Of a DNA stretch of 35,678 bases, positions 1 to 10,236 are shown one piece after another. The notes below the pieces were generated by a model, which was not told the DNA's origin, ran no database searches, and saw nothing but the letters and a program-made list of their open reading frames with translations. The stretch's first letter is position 1. Every line of letters begins with the position of its first letter. The DNA comes from Pigoraptor chileana (Eukaryota > Opisthokonta > Filasterea), in contig CALSCR010000595.1 of the NCBI GenBank assembly GCA_943704495.1, positions 1 through 35,678 on the forward strand, in the 5' to 3' direction. The position numbers and the translations under genes were made by a program.

Positions 1-69
<69 letters not shown>
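1..69. repeat. (AC)n microsatellite at the left edge
   Basis: An uninterrupted AC dinucleotide tract of at least 69 bp, cut by the window edge. Similar tracts here lie mostly inside introns, so this one may be the end of an intron or the 5' flank of the receptor kinase gene. It directly abuts the ATG that I propose as that gene's start. Confidence 0.98.
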
Positions 70-71
<2 letters not shown>

Positions 72-3000
72 CAGCTGTTGTTAGTACCTGTGTGGCCGGT
101 GATGACCTCCCACTGCGCAACTGTCGACGGTTGCATTGCCGCCCTTAGTCCTTCCTCAACCTAACCCTGAGTCAAAACCATATTTAAATTGAACTCTCGT
201 CTACCTCCCATTGTCTCCACTTCTTCTACACCTCGTCTGCGCTCCTCCTTGTCTGCCACACAACAGCCACGTCGAAGCCAGCGTCCCTCACAGCTTTTCT
301 CATCGACCAGAAAAACAACATAGACAACTACACGACAGAGGTCGAGGGATATATCTCCACAGCTCTCACACGCCTCGCCGCAGCAAATGTATCGGACCAG
401 GCTAGCGTCGACGCTGCGCTGGCAAATTTTACGTCGATGTGGCAGCCATTGGCGGGATCGTCGGAAAAGGTCGGCTTTGAAAAATGCGGGGATTACTTTT
501 GTCCGATCGTAAACTGCACTCTTCCTCCGCGAGAGATCGGTGGGCGCATTGTAACGCTTGGCAATGACCTTCTTGTACTCGACGGGAATCAGTGCAACAC
601 ACAAGGTGGGTGGTAGTGATGCATGGCATGTAGAGGGGGGCTCTTTACAGTCTCCAGCTTTGTTCATGAAAGTGGTGGTTTTTGTGCTATTTACGATCAT
701 CCACATTTAATGTTCAGCAATTGTTGCTGGAGTGACTGCAAACTCCTTAAAACAAATCGCGAAACACACAATCATTCCACAAACACGTACAGATACACAT
801 ACGCTTCTTCTCACTACTGGAATTCATGGATATAGTGCCTGAGATAAACTACAACTCCTCTGTGTCTTCTGCTCTGATGCATGCATATCTTCTTTCTCCG
901 GGCATATGCTTTGCAGGCACCGGCGGCGGATATGATTGCTACATAGACGGATATTATGCATTTAATGTGCCCTCTAGAACATGGCGAAAAGTGGCGACCA
1001 CGGGTGACTCCACTATGAACACGAAGGTGCAGAACGGAAAGCGCCCGCCCGTGGCCAACTTCCGCTATCCCGCGGCTGTCGGACAGACGATATTCGATTT
1101 TGGCGGTGCCTTTCGCGACTCAACCATGGACTGGTTTTACTACAATGATGTGTGGGCACTCGACACAACGACGTGGGTGTGGTCGACCGTGAAAGTGTCT
1201 GGACAGCCGCCCTCGCCCACGTGGTCTCACACGATGTTTAGCGTGAACGGATCGCTCGTTGTGTTTGGCGGCTGCAAGTCGCCCAACCTATTTTTCAATA
1301 CGGTGAGTGGCATCTCTGTGTGTGTGCTGCCCACACAAGCCCATCCTTGTCCAGTGGCCTGTCTATGTGTGTGTTGTGTGGGGTGTGTTGTGTAAGATTT
1401 TGAGTGCTGCAATTGTGCACTTGGCGACAGGCGAATGCTGTACTTTCTGGTGTCCTCCCCTTCCCCTTTTAAGGCAAGGCGAGGCTCTCTTATCTGCAAA
1501 AGGAGTTTCCACTCATTTTGGCATCCGTCGCAGGTTTACATGTTGTCCGACATGACCCTTTCTGCGAAAAACGCGTATGCTGTGGGCGATGGTGTTGTCA
1601 GCGGCGCCGTCGCAGTCGATTCGTCCTTTCAGGTGTTCACACGTGACTTGCAAAACAAAACGCTCACTTTTGGCGGTCGCCAAGTGTCCGCCTTTGGTTT
1701 CGATACAAGTGGATCGACGTTCCAGGGTAGAGTTATCGATTCGGGAAAGGGTACGTTGTGAAACATTGTGTTTTGTGTGTGTGTGTATGGGTGGGTGTGG
1801 GTGTGTCTGCTTGTGGGTGTGGTGTTAGCATTTCGATTCATCCGTAGCTGTGTATAGCAGTTTGCATTGACGATGTGCTGACTCAGGTGTCCATTGTTGA
1901 CCCCGTTTTGTGTCATCACTCGTCTGTACACGTCACCACACGTCACAGGCTTCTACAATGTGACTTACCAGACAACGCAAGCGGGTCGATACCGCCTCAC
2001 GGTGAAGGTTGATCTGGTGGACATTCCAGGGAGTCCATTTGACGTCACTGTTGCACCGGGTGCGCCAGTTGCGTCATCATCAAGCATTGTCGGGCGGGCG
2101 TCATTTGAGCCGGTTGTGGGCGTCTCATCCAAGCTCACTGTGGCCATCAACGACAGGTGCGCTTGCGTCTCTGTTGTGCTTAGGCTAGGGTTATGGTTGG
2201 GAGGGCTAGGGTTGTCTTTCTGCTCTACTCTGACAAAACAGGAATGTAAACGGTGTGAGTGTTGTGTGTCGTTTGACTATGTAGTTTTGATGCGGCCCAA
2301 CAAAGCAAGGCAGATTGCTCTCCCCTAATCTTCACCGTTCCCTCGCTCTTTCGGCGGTGCACTGCCACACACAGGTTCAACAATCGCATCACCGCCATGC
2401 CCGAACCATTCAATGTGTCTGTCGAGGGGCCCACCCCCTCATCGCACTCTGTCTCGCTCAACGCAGACGGGTTGTATGTCATTGCCTGTGTGTTTGAGGC
2501 GATGGGGGTGTACAACATATCCGTCAGGCTGCAGGGTGTGGACATCGGCTACAGCCCCTTTCTTGTCACTGTTGTCACTGCGGGTAAGTGGCTGAAACCC
2601 GAATTGTCGCCGTGCTGTTGTTCGTCATATGCGAGACAGTCAGCAGTCTCGAGTGAGCATCTTCTGTCGCGTGTTTATTCACGCTGACTCAGTCACCCTC
2701 TCTGAAGGCAACGGTTCAAGTGCGTGTAATCCCGCCCTTCATTGTGCTCTGTGTGCGTTACTGTGTTAATGTGCGTGTGGACCCATTTCTCACACGGCGC
2801 CACACTTGCATCGCCCCTCGCAGGCACAGTGTCGTCGAAAGGCGCGAGCGTCGGCGCCATTGCCGGCGGCGTAGTCGGTGCCTTTGCGCTGTTTGCGCTC
2901 ATTGCCATATCGCTCGGCTGCATTTATGCACGCCGCCGCGAGCGCGCTCTCAAGGCCGACTATGCCCAGACGCAGCTTGACTACCACGAAATCACATTCC

Positions 3001-4371
3001 AGGAGCGCATTGGACAGGGATCGTTTGGAGAGGTGTACAAGGTGAGCATGACACCGTGATGGCAGCCGCTGTCATCTTGCATTATGTGTCGCGAGAAGTG
3101 CGTGGCGGCGCGACTGTGGGGAATGCCACACAACAAATATGAAAACATGCACACAAACACACACATACAAACACAATGGCATGCAAAACACGCAGGCACT
3201 CTCGCTCCTCTGGCATGTTAACATCAATTGGCGGATCCTTCAACCGGTGTTTTGTTTCCGTACCTTTCTCGCACGCATACACACACACACACGCACCTCA
3301 CTTTTCAGGCTCGCTTTCGCAACACAATCGTTGCCGTCAAGGTCATTCGCCTGCGCGCATCGCAGGACAATGAATCCAAACTATCCGAGGTCTCGGCACC
3401 GCATACCTTCAACGCCCTGGATATTATCCCGATGCGGCTCTCCCTCCGCCCGTCAACGGACGCCCAGTCGCTCGAGCGAGAGTCACGTGAGGCCCGCGAG
3501 ATGCTGGCAGGAGAGATTGATGTGATGTGCCGTCTGCGACACCCAAACCTCCTTCTGTACATGGGCGCCACGCGGCAGCCGAAGATCTGCATTGTGACCG
3601 AGTTTATGGAGATGGGGAGCGTGCAGCAGCTGCTCCTCACCAAGCGGATCGATCTTCCGTGGCTCAGACGGCTCGGGTTTTTGGTGGACGCGGCGCGTGG
3701 CGTGGCGGTATGTTGTGTGTGCACTGAATGCGCAAATGCAGCTGTTCGCCAACAGCCTTTGTTCGCACCTTGAAAGCAAGTCCGTTGGTGGCGCATTGTG
3801 TTTGTTATTCGCCACTTCCACCAACCACCACTATCACCACTGCTGTGCCTTTGTGGTCAGCCGCAACTGCATGGCGCTTGATTATGCAATTCCCACGCAT
3901 ACACACACAACGCACACACACAAATTTCACGCACGCACGTATGCACACATAAGCACACAAAAGTTCACACTTGTACGTGCCTGAGCACGACTAGCTCACT
4001 TACACTCGATTGTTGGTGTCTCCCTCTCGCCTCGTTTTTCTTCATCACATGCGTCATGTGCAGTACCTGCACGCATGCACGCCGCCAGTGCTTCACTGCG
4101 ATCTCAAGGTGGGTCCACGGCACGGCAGATGCGCATACGGCACTCTGATGCTACTAGTTGCTCGCACTTGAACCACTCTCAACCCTCTCCCCCCCCTCTC
4201 TGTTTCTGCAGTGCGCGAATTTGCTTGTTTCCGCCAACTGGGTGGTCAAGGTCGCCGATTTTGGACTCAGCCGTTTCAAGCGGCCGACGTCGAATGGAGA
4301 GACATTTGGGACACTCTTTTGGATGAGCCCTGAGGTGGCTGCAGGACTGGCGTGCACCGAGAAGAGTGACA

Positions 4372-4402
<31 letters not shown>

Positions 4403-4883
4403 TAGGTGTGTAGGTGTGTGCTTGTCTGTGTGTCTGTGTCTTCCGCGTTTGTGCATGTGTGTTGACTGTGTCCTTCCCCCCCTCCCCCTCCCCCTCCCCT
4501 CCATCATTCCAGCCTTCTCCTTTGCAATCATGATGTGGGAAGTCGCAACTCGCAAACTGCCTTACCGTGGGCTGTTGGAGACACTCAAGGATCCCGAGGA
4601 GGACTTTATTGCACTTCTAATAGAGAAGAATCTGCGCCCCACGGTGCCTGTCGCGTGCCCACAGCCCTTTACGCTTCTTATGACGGCGTGCTGGCAGCGC
4701 AGCATGGTCCGGCGCAAGTCCATGAGCGAGGTTGTGGATGCGCTTGAGGCGATGATGGCCAGTGAGCAGAGGGGCTCCATGGTCCACACAAACGTCCCGC
4801 TGTTCAGCGGCGATGACTCCATTCCACCAGAATTCCGCACAAATCACACGACATACTCTCTCGACCGCTCCGTCGTGTTTTGA
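69..4883 (+). CDS. receptor-like TKL kinase with kelch and filamin-like ectodomain
   Basis: Exons: 69-129 (tentative first exon), 267-605, 917-1302, 1534-1750, 1949-2156, 2375-2583, 2824-3041, 3309-3707, 4064-4108, 4212-4371, 4513-4883. All are GT-AG and phase-consistent, giving about 870 aa. Order seen: short hydrophobic N-terminus (MQLLLVPVWPVM), a Cys-containing region, a kelch/galactose-oxidase-like block (about residues 134-262, with FGG and YNDVWALD), two filamin/ABP280-like Ig repeats (about 263-473, with AGRYRLTV and GSPFDVTV), a TM helix (about 485-510) followed by RRRER, then a protein kinase. Kinase landmarks are GQGSFGEVYK (537-546), VAVK with Lys557, HCDLK (690-694), N697, DFG (710-712) and FWMSPE. 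About 50 residues are inserted between beta3 and helix C. It is probably a plasma-membrane receptor kinase; the ligand is unknown. The first exon is the weakest part; coding is well supported from 267. Confidence 0.85.
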
Positions 4884-5326
4884 TTTTTATGCCTACTAAA
4901 TTGGATGGGCCAAACTGTCTTATTGTATTTCAGATGCTATGGAATGCACATATTTGAGTATCTTCTCATAATAATTGAACTGTCGAATATAGTCGATTAC
5001 AAATCCACCGCGCGCCATTTCGTGTCGAATCAAGAACAGTAGTAGTAGTGCTGTGCTGAATCCAGATGGAATCATACACGTTCGATTTCGTATTCAACGG
5101 GAGGAATTGAGCTGCTAGTGAGCCCTTCTTCAAGCTCATAAGGACTTAAAGTGTTGAGTGCATCAGGGAAAGGATTACGCGTGTTCTCTGTGTGCGACTG
5201 ACGCTGATAGATAGGACGTCAAATATGTGTTGATAGATAGGAGGGAGCACTCACTTTTGCGGCATAGACAATGCGTGACAACAAGACTCGTGATATCTGC
5301 CCTCTCGCTCGACGGCACCCGCCGCA
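4884..5326. other. intergenic, kinase gene to SNM1A gene
   Basis: I see no coding exon or RNA gene here. It must hold the 3' UTR of the kinase gene and the promoter of the SNM1A-like gene. A short direct repeat built on TGATAGATAGGA occurs twice, near 5204 and 5232, about 90-120 bp before the ATG at 5327. Confidence 0.6.
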
Positions 5327-8007
5327 ATGAGTTCACCGCACACGACTGCGACTGTCGAGTGCGGGTGCCATGACAACGACGACGATGATGTGTGGGCCGC
5401 AAGCTCCTTCCGCTTCCTGCAGCCAGCACCGGCGCGCACAGGCACACTCCCTTCCCGACAGTCGCGATTCGACCTTGTGTCCCCGTCCGTTGCGGTTAAA
5501 GTTCGCGGAAACCCTACCCGTAACCCTACCCGCCGCCCGCGCCCTCCGCGCGACCGCACAAAGCCGTCCCGCCGAAAGCGGGACGTTGCCCTGAGTGCCG
5601 CTGGTCAACCAATTGCTGCCCATCACGTGCCGAACGAAGTGACAGCAGACAAGGCATTGCGGCACGGTGTCCTGAGTGCATTACTGGCCGATGCAGAGTG
5701 CGAGTCTGCTGTTGTTGGCGACGAGGGGCAGTGGGTCGTCGCAGATCTGTCTCAATCGTCATCGGGTGCGGCAAAGCGACGGAAGACCGAAGGAGGTGGC
5801 CCATGCAACGATCCCGACGCTGCCAACGACGTCACGTGCACTGCTCCACTTGCGGCCACTCCACTTTCGCCGAGCAATGCCGCGCCGACGGTGGGACCGG
5901 TCACGTGCGCCAAGCGGCTGTCGCAACGCACACTTGCCGAGTCGTTGGCGGATGCGCTACGGACGCGTGGCACGGGACGGGCGGCCAGGGTTAACTCTAA
6001 CCCTAACTCTATGGAGGCGTCTTACTGCCCAAACTGCCAGGCGCCGCTGCGCACGGGAATTGCATCGGTGTGTGTTGTTGTGTGCCTCCGTGTGTGTTGT
6101 TGTGTGCCTCCGTGTGTCTGTGTGTTTCATATGTGATGTGTGTCGCTGTGTGTGTGAGCGTGTGTGAGCATGTGCACGTGTCCGTATGTGAATAAATATG
6201 TAGTGTGTGTGCGTGTGTTGTGACATGCGGAAGTGTGCATGTGTTTGTCCTTGTGTGCATTTCTGTGTGTATGTGCTTGTGGCTCATTTGTGCGTGTGTT
6301 GTGTTTGCCGTGTCTGTCGACTTGCGTCTGCTTCTGTGCACGCAGGCCATTGAACTGCACGTGTTCAAGTGCTTTGACGTTGAAATTTCGAATGTTGGTG
6401 AGTTGGCAACACATTGGTTGCGTTCTTTGTGTCTTTTCAGTGCTGCCCAAATGCAGACCCACGCTGCTTGGAACCCCTCACTCCTGCCGATACACATGAT
6501 TGCAAGTCTGTTGGTTCACGTGCAACACTGCATCCGTTCAACAAAAGGCACTGTCATTTTCCGCACAAATTGAATATTCAGATCTTCCCTTGCGTGCGTG
6601 CGTGTGTGTGTGTGTGTGTGTCTGTGTGTGTGCTTGTGTGTGCGTGCAGAGTGTGAAATGGGCGTTGATTGCACCGTGGCCGATATGGACCACTTCCGAC
6701 GCAGGCGCCACTCTGAGCTCGCACTCATTCGCAGTATGGGCGGAGGAGTGTCTATAGAGGTATATATGGAGACCGGTGATTCTATGAATGCGCGCGTTGC
6801 TGAAACTGTCACAGTCACCGCCACCGGGACACATGTCACCACGGAATCCCCGATGGACACGTCTCGTCCTGAACTGTTAAATGCACCGACCAGCAGCAGT
6901 CCGCCAGCGCATTCATGTGGCGGTGCACCCATTCAGCGTCTGTTGAGCCCTCATCGCAGTCCTCAGTGCCCGGGTCAGCCGCTGTCCACCCCTGACAGTG
7001 GTGTGTGTGTGTCGCCAGATGTGCCGTCGCACGAGACGTGTTTCTCGTCGCCTGCAGACGCTGTCATGTCAGACGCAGATGACGCGGTAACTGCGTGTGA
7101 CGGCGGCCGCGCTGATCGTCCATCCGTTCGCACTGCCGGTGTGGCCAATGCATTGAGCTCCCCTTTGGAGCACAAGAGCGGGTGTGGACGGCTGGAGTGG
7201 GACTGTGGTGACGCCACCTTCCTCGGCAATGACGGTGAGAAAGCACTCAATGACGCATCTGATGACGCATGCAGCGATCCCAGTGACGCCATCGAGGAAT
7301 TTCCATGCGACGATGATGTGTTCGACGACGCTCTTCTCGAAGACCTTCTGGCGCTGGAGCAGACCGGTGGCGTCGATAACGTGCACGTGACCACCCCTGC
7401 CGATCGCCGCTCAAGCAAGGTGTCGGCGGGCTTTGTGGACCATAGGGTTGGCCCTAACCCTACCCCTGACCCTGACCCAACGGCGCGGTTAGGGTTAGCT
7501 GTGGCGCCTGCCTACACGCCTACGCTGGGCAATGGGCATCGCATGCACGTGACGCCGCCTGCTGCGCACGGACAGCGGAACCTGCTCAGCTATTTTGGCT
7601 CAATCGCAGGCGTGAAGAAGGCCGTGTCGGACACTGTCTCGCTCGTCAGCGGCGCGATTGCGGGTCGCGTCACACATGCGTTGGCAAACGTAAGCTCACG
7701 TCAATCGACGACCGCATCCAAGGTGCTGGAGTCGTCCGCTGCCGTGGATACGCCGTCGCTGCTGCCCGTGGATGCCAAGAAAGGAAAAGTGCGCCGGCAG
7801 CGCTTAAAAACGGGCGCAAGCGGTCCGCAGGATACCCCTAACCCTAACCCAAGGCGGCAGTGCCCATTTTACAAGTGGATTCCAGGCATGTCCCTCCTTC
7901 GCTGTGCGCTGTGTGCTGTCTGTGCGTGTGTGGACTTGTGGTTATCCTTGTTTGTATGCACAGGGCCCTAACCCTCCCATCGCACGCATATATATATATA
8001 TATGTAT

Positions 8008-8043
<36 letters not shown>

Positions 8044-10236
8044 ATGCATGCACATGATATGCACGTCGCAGGAACTCCGTTCGTTGTCGACGCCTTCCGC
8101 TATGGTCGCATTGCGGGAGCGTCGGCATACTTTCTGTCGCACTTTCACAGCGACCATTATGGTGGCCTCAGCAAGGGATGGTCGCACGGTCCCATATACT
8201 GCACTGCCCCGACGGCAAATCTCGCCGAGGCCTCCCTTGGCGTGAAGCGCGAGTTTCTTGTTGTGCTGCCGTTGGACACTGCGGTTGTCGTCGACGGCGT
8301 GGAGGTCACTCTTGTCGATGCGAATCAGTGGGTATCCCATGTGCCCGTGTATAATGTGTGAGTCTGATTTCTTGTTTGTGCGCGCGCGCGTGTATGTGTG
8401 TTTATGTGTGTGTATGTGTGCTGACGCTGGCGTGTGTGGTTTTGTACGTATGCAGCTGTCCTGGGTCTGCCATGTTCCTTTTTCGACTGCGGGACGGTCG
8501 GTCTTACTTCCACACTGGTGAGCACCGGTTTGTTGTTTGTGCGCGATGCTTTTGTGTTTGTATGTGTGTGTTTTGTGTGTGTGTGTGCGTGTGTGTGTAT
8601 GTGTGTGTGTGTGTGTGTGTGTGTTTGAGTATATGTGTTTTGTGGGTGTATGTGGATGCGTTGTAGTAATGTGGCGGCATCCAATAACTTATAAATTCTG
8701 CTGCATCCGCTTGCCCCGTTTCGGCTGATCTCTGACGCCGCACATCCGGGGCCAGGTGACTTTCGCGCGGACTCTTCAATGGTGTCGCACACTGCGCTTG
8801 CGGGACTTCGATTAACCGGCGTCTTTCTTGACACCACGTAAGTGTGAAAACTGCTTGTGTGTTTGTGCCACAAATACGCACGCACACTCACAAACAAACA
8901 AAAATAATACAAACACATATACGAATACACGCAACCACGCGCACATTGCAGGTACTGCGATCCGCGATATGCCTTCCCGCCCCAAGCAGAGTGCGTGCAA
9001 TTTGCGGCAGACACAGCCAGAGCGGCGGTCATTCGCAACAATCGCACCCTCGTTGTTGTGGGCACATATGTCATTGGAAAGGAGCGCGTTTTCAAGGCAA
9101 TTGCCGATGCCCTCGGATCGAAAATATACGTCGACGAGCGAAAGTATAGAACGCTTGCGTGCCTCGAGTGGCCGGAGCTCACTCGTATGCTCACACGCGA
9201 CGAGAATGCCACGCGCCTACACGTGGTGCCTCTGTGGGACATCGGCACAAAGGTGTGTGTGTGTGTGTCTGTGTCTGCGTCTCTGTCTGTGTCTCTGTCT
9301 GTATCCGCGTCTGTGTCTGTCCGTGTATGTAACTTTGTCTGTATTTATGTGTGTCTGTGATTTGTGTATTAACCATCGGACGTTCACTGCCGAGAATCCA
9401 AGTGTTGCATTTGATTGATGCACGTCTCCACTGAACCATGGCCCTCAACAACCCCCATCTCTTTATGCTCCCACTCCTGCTCAACTCCTGCCCCCGCTAT
9501 CCGATCATCTTCCATGTCCACAATTAGAAATTGCGCGAGTACTTGGCGCGTTACAGCCCGCGATACAACGCCGTTGTCGCATTCCGTCCGACTGGCTGGA
9601 CCTTTTCGGGCGCTGCAGCGACCGACCTCAACCAAATAAGGCCTGTTGTGTCCGGTCCGATCACAGTATACGGTATGTCTATTGACCATCAATGCTCGCT
9701 TGCAGTTATTAGGGTTGTTGCCAATTAACGAAACGCCATTTCCTTGCGTTCTGTGGTGCTGTTCTTTGTTGTTTGTATGCTGTGCTGTGCTGATTGTGTG
9801 CGGTTATGTGTTGTTTTGTGTGCTGTTTTGTGCTGTTTGTGTGTGGTGGTGCTGTTGTGGGTTGTGATGGTGTGTGTATATGTGTGTGTGCGGTTTGTGT
9901 GCTGTTTGTGTGTTGTGATGGTGTGTGTGTGCTGTTTGTGTGTTGTCATGGTGTGTGTGTACGTGTGTGTACGTGTGTGTGCTGTTTGTGCGTGCAGGCG
10001 TGCCTTACAGTGAGCACTCAAGCTACACGGAAATGCGTGACTTCATTGTGGCACTAAACCCCCGAAAGATCGTCCCGACAGTGAATGTTGGCGCGCCGGA
10101 GAAGCGTGCGCAGATGGAGGCGCTGTTTCGGCTGTGGCTGGGTGGCAAGGGCGGTGACGTCAGTGGCGGCGGGAATGACGACGCGGATGCCCTGGCTGCA
10201 AACGGCGTTGGGCTTGTTGTTGAGTGGAAGAACTAG
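5327..10236 (+). CDS. DCLRE1A: SNM1A/PSO2-type DNA cross-link repair 5' exonuclease
   Basis: Exons: 5327-6067, 6346-6397, 6650-7885, 8072-8327, 8456-8517, 8756-8837, 8952-9252, 9528-9672, 9998-10236; 1037 aa, close to human SNM1A in length. The family hydrolyses DNA from 5' ends with a metallo-beta-lactamase/beta-CASP fold and unhooks interstrand cross-links. Seen: a UBZ4-type finger split by intron 1 (C234, C237, H252, C256), a long disordered acidic region, a PIP box QRNLLSYF (573-580), then CPFYKWIPG, the metal motif HFHSDH (700-705), DANHCPG (from 759), [17 protein letters not shown] and PYSEHSSY. All expected catalytic motifs are intact. UBZ4 and PIP imply recruitment to ubiquitinated PCNA at damaged forks. 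Intron 3 (7886-8071) starts with GC. Exon 3 carries telomere-like hexamers that encode NPNP/NPT. Confidence 0.96.
6068..6111 (+). repeat. 22-bp direct duplication at a 5' splice site
   Basis: Immediately after exon 1 of the SNM1A-like gene a 22-bp unit (gtgtgtgttgttgtgtgcctcc) occurs twice in tandem, so the GTGTGT donor is duplicated. Use of the second copy would add 22 nt and shift the frame, so the first copy is the functional donor. Confidence 0.85.
7886..8071 (+). other. GC-AG intron in the SNM1A-like gene
   Basis: The exon ends ...ATTCCAG and the intron begins GCATGT; the acceptor is CGTCGCAG. Only this junction joins CPFYKWIPG to TPFVVDAF in frame, which is the conserved entry to the SNM1 metallo-beta-lactamase domain. 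The nearest GT (7890) gives the wrong phase. The intron also holds a (TA)n tract, a (CA)n tract (8008-8038) and a CCCTAACCCT motif. Confidence 0.85.
8008..8038. repeat. (CA)n microsatellite with adjacent (TA)n
   Basis: A TA run at about 7988-8003 is followed by a CA run, both inside SNM1A intron 3 near its acceptor. Confidence 0.95.
9741..9990 (+). repeat. degenerate TGTGCTGTTTGTGTG minisatellite in an intron
   Basis: The last intron of the SNM1A-like gene (9673-9997) is filled with imperfect repeats of a unit like gtgtgctgtttgtgtgttg, alternating with gatggtgtgtgt. It is one of the longer introns in the gene. Confidence 0.75.

Noticed and set aside
1-69. Chromosome end or telomere at the left edge
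   Set aside because: The tract is (AC)n, not TTAGGG; the telomere-like words inside the window are short and scattered.
161-706. 181-aa minus-strand ORF at the left edge
   Set aside because: It runs antisense to the well-supported kinase-gene exon 267-605, which joins in phase to the kelch exon.
8328-8455. Reading through 8328 as exon (giving DANQWVSH)
   Set aside because: Splicing at 8327/8456 restores [13 protein letters not shown], the invariant SNM1 metal-binding motif.
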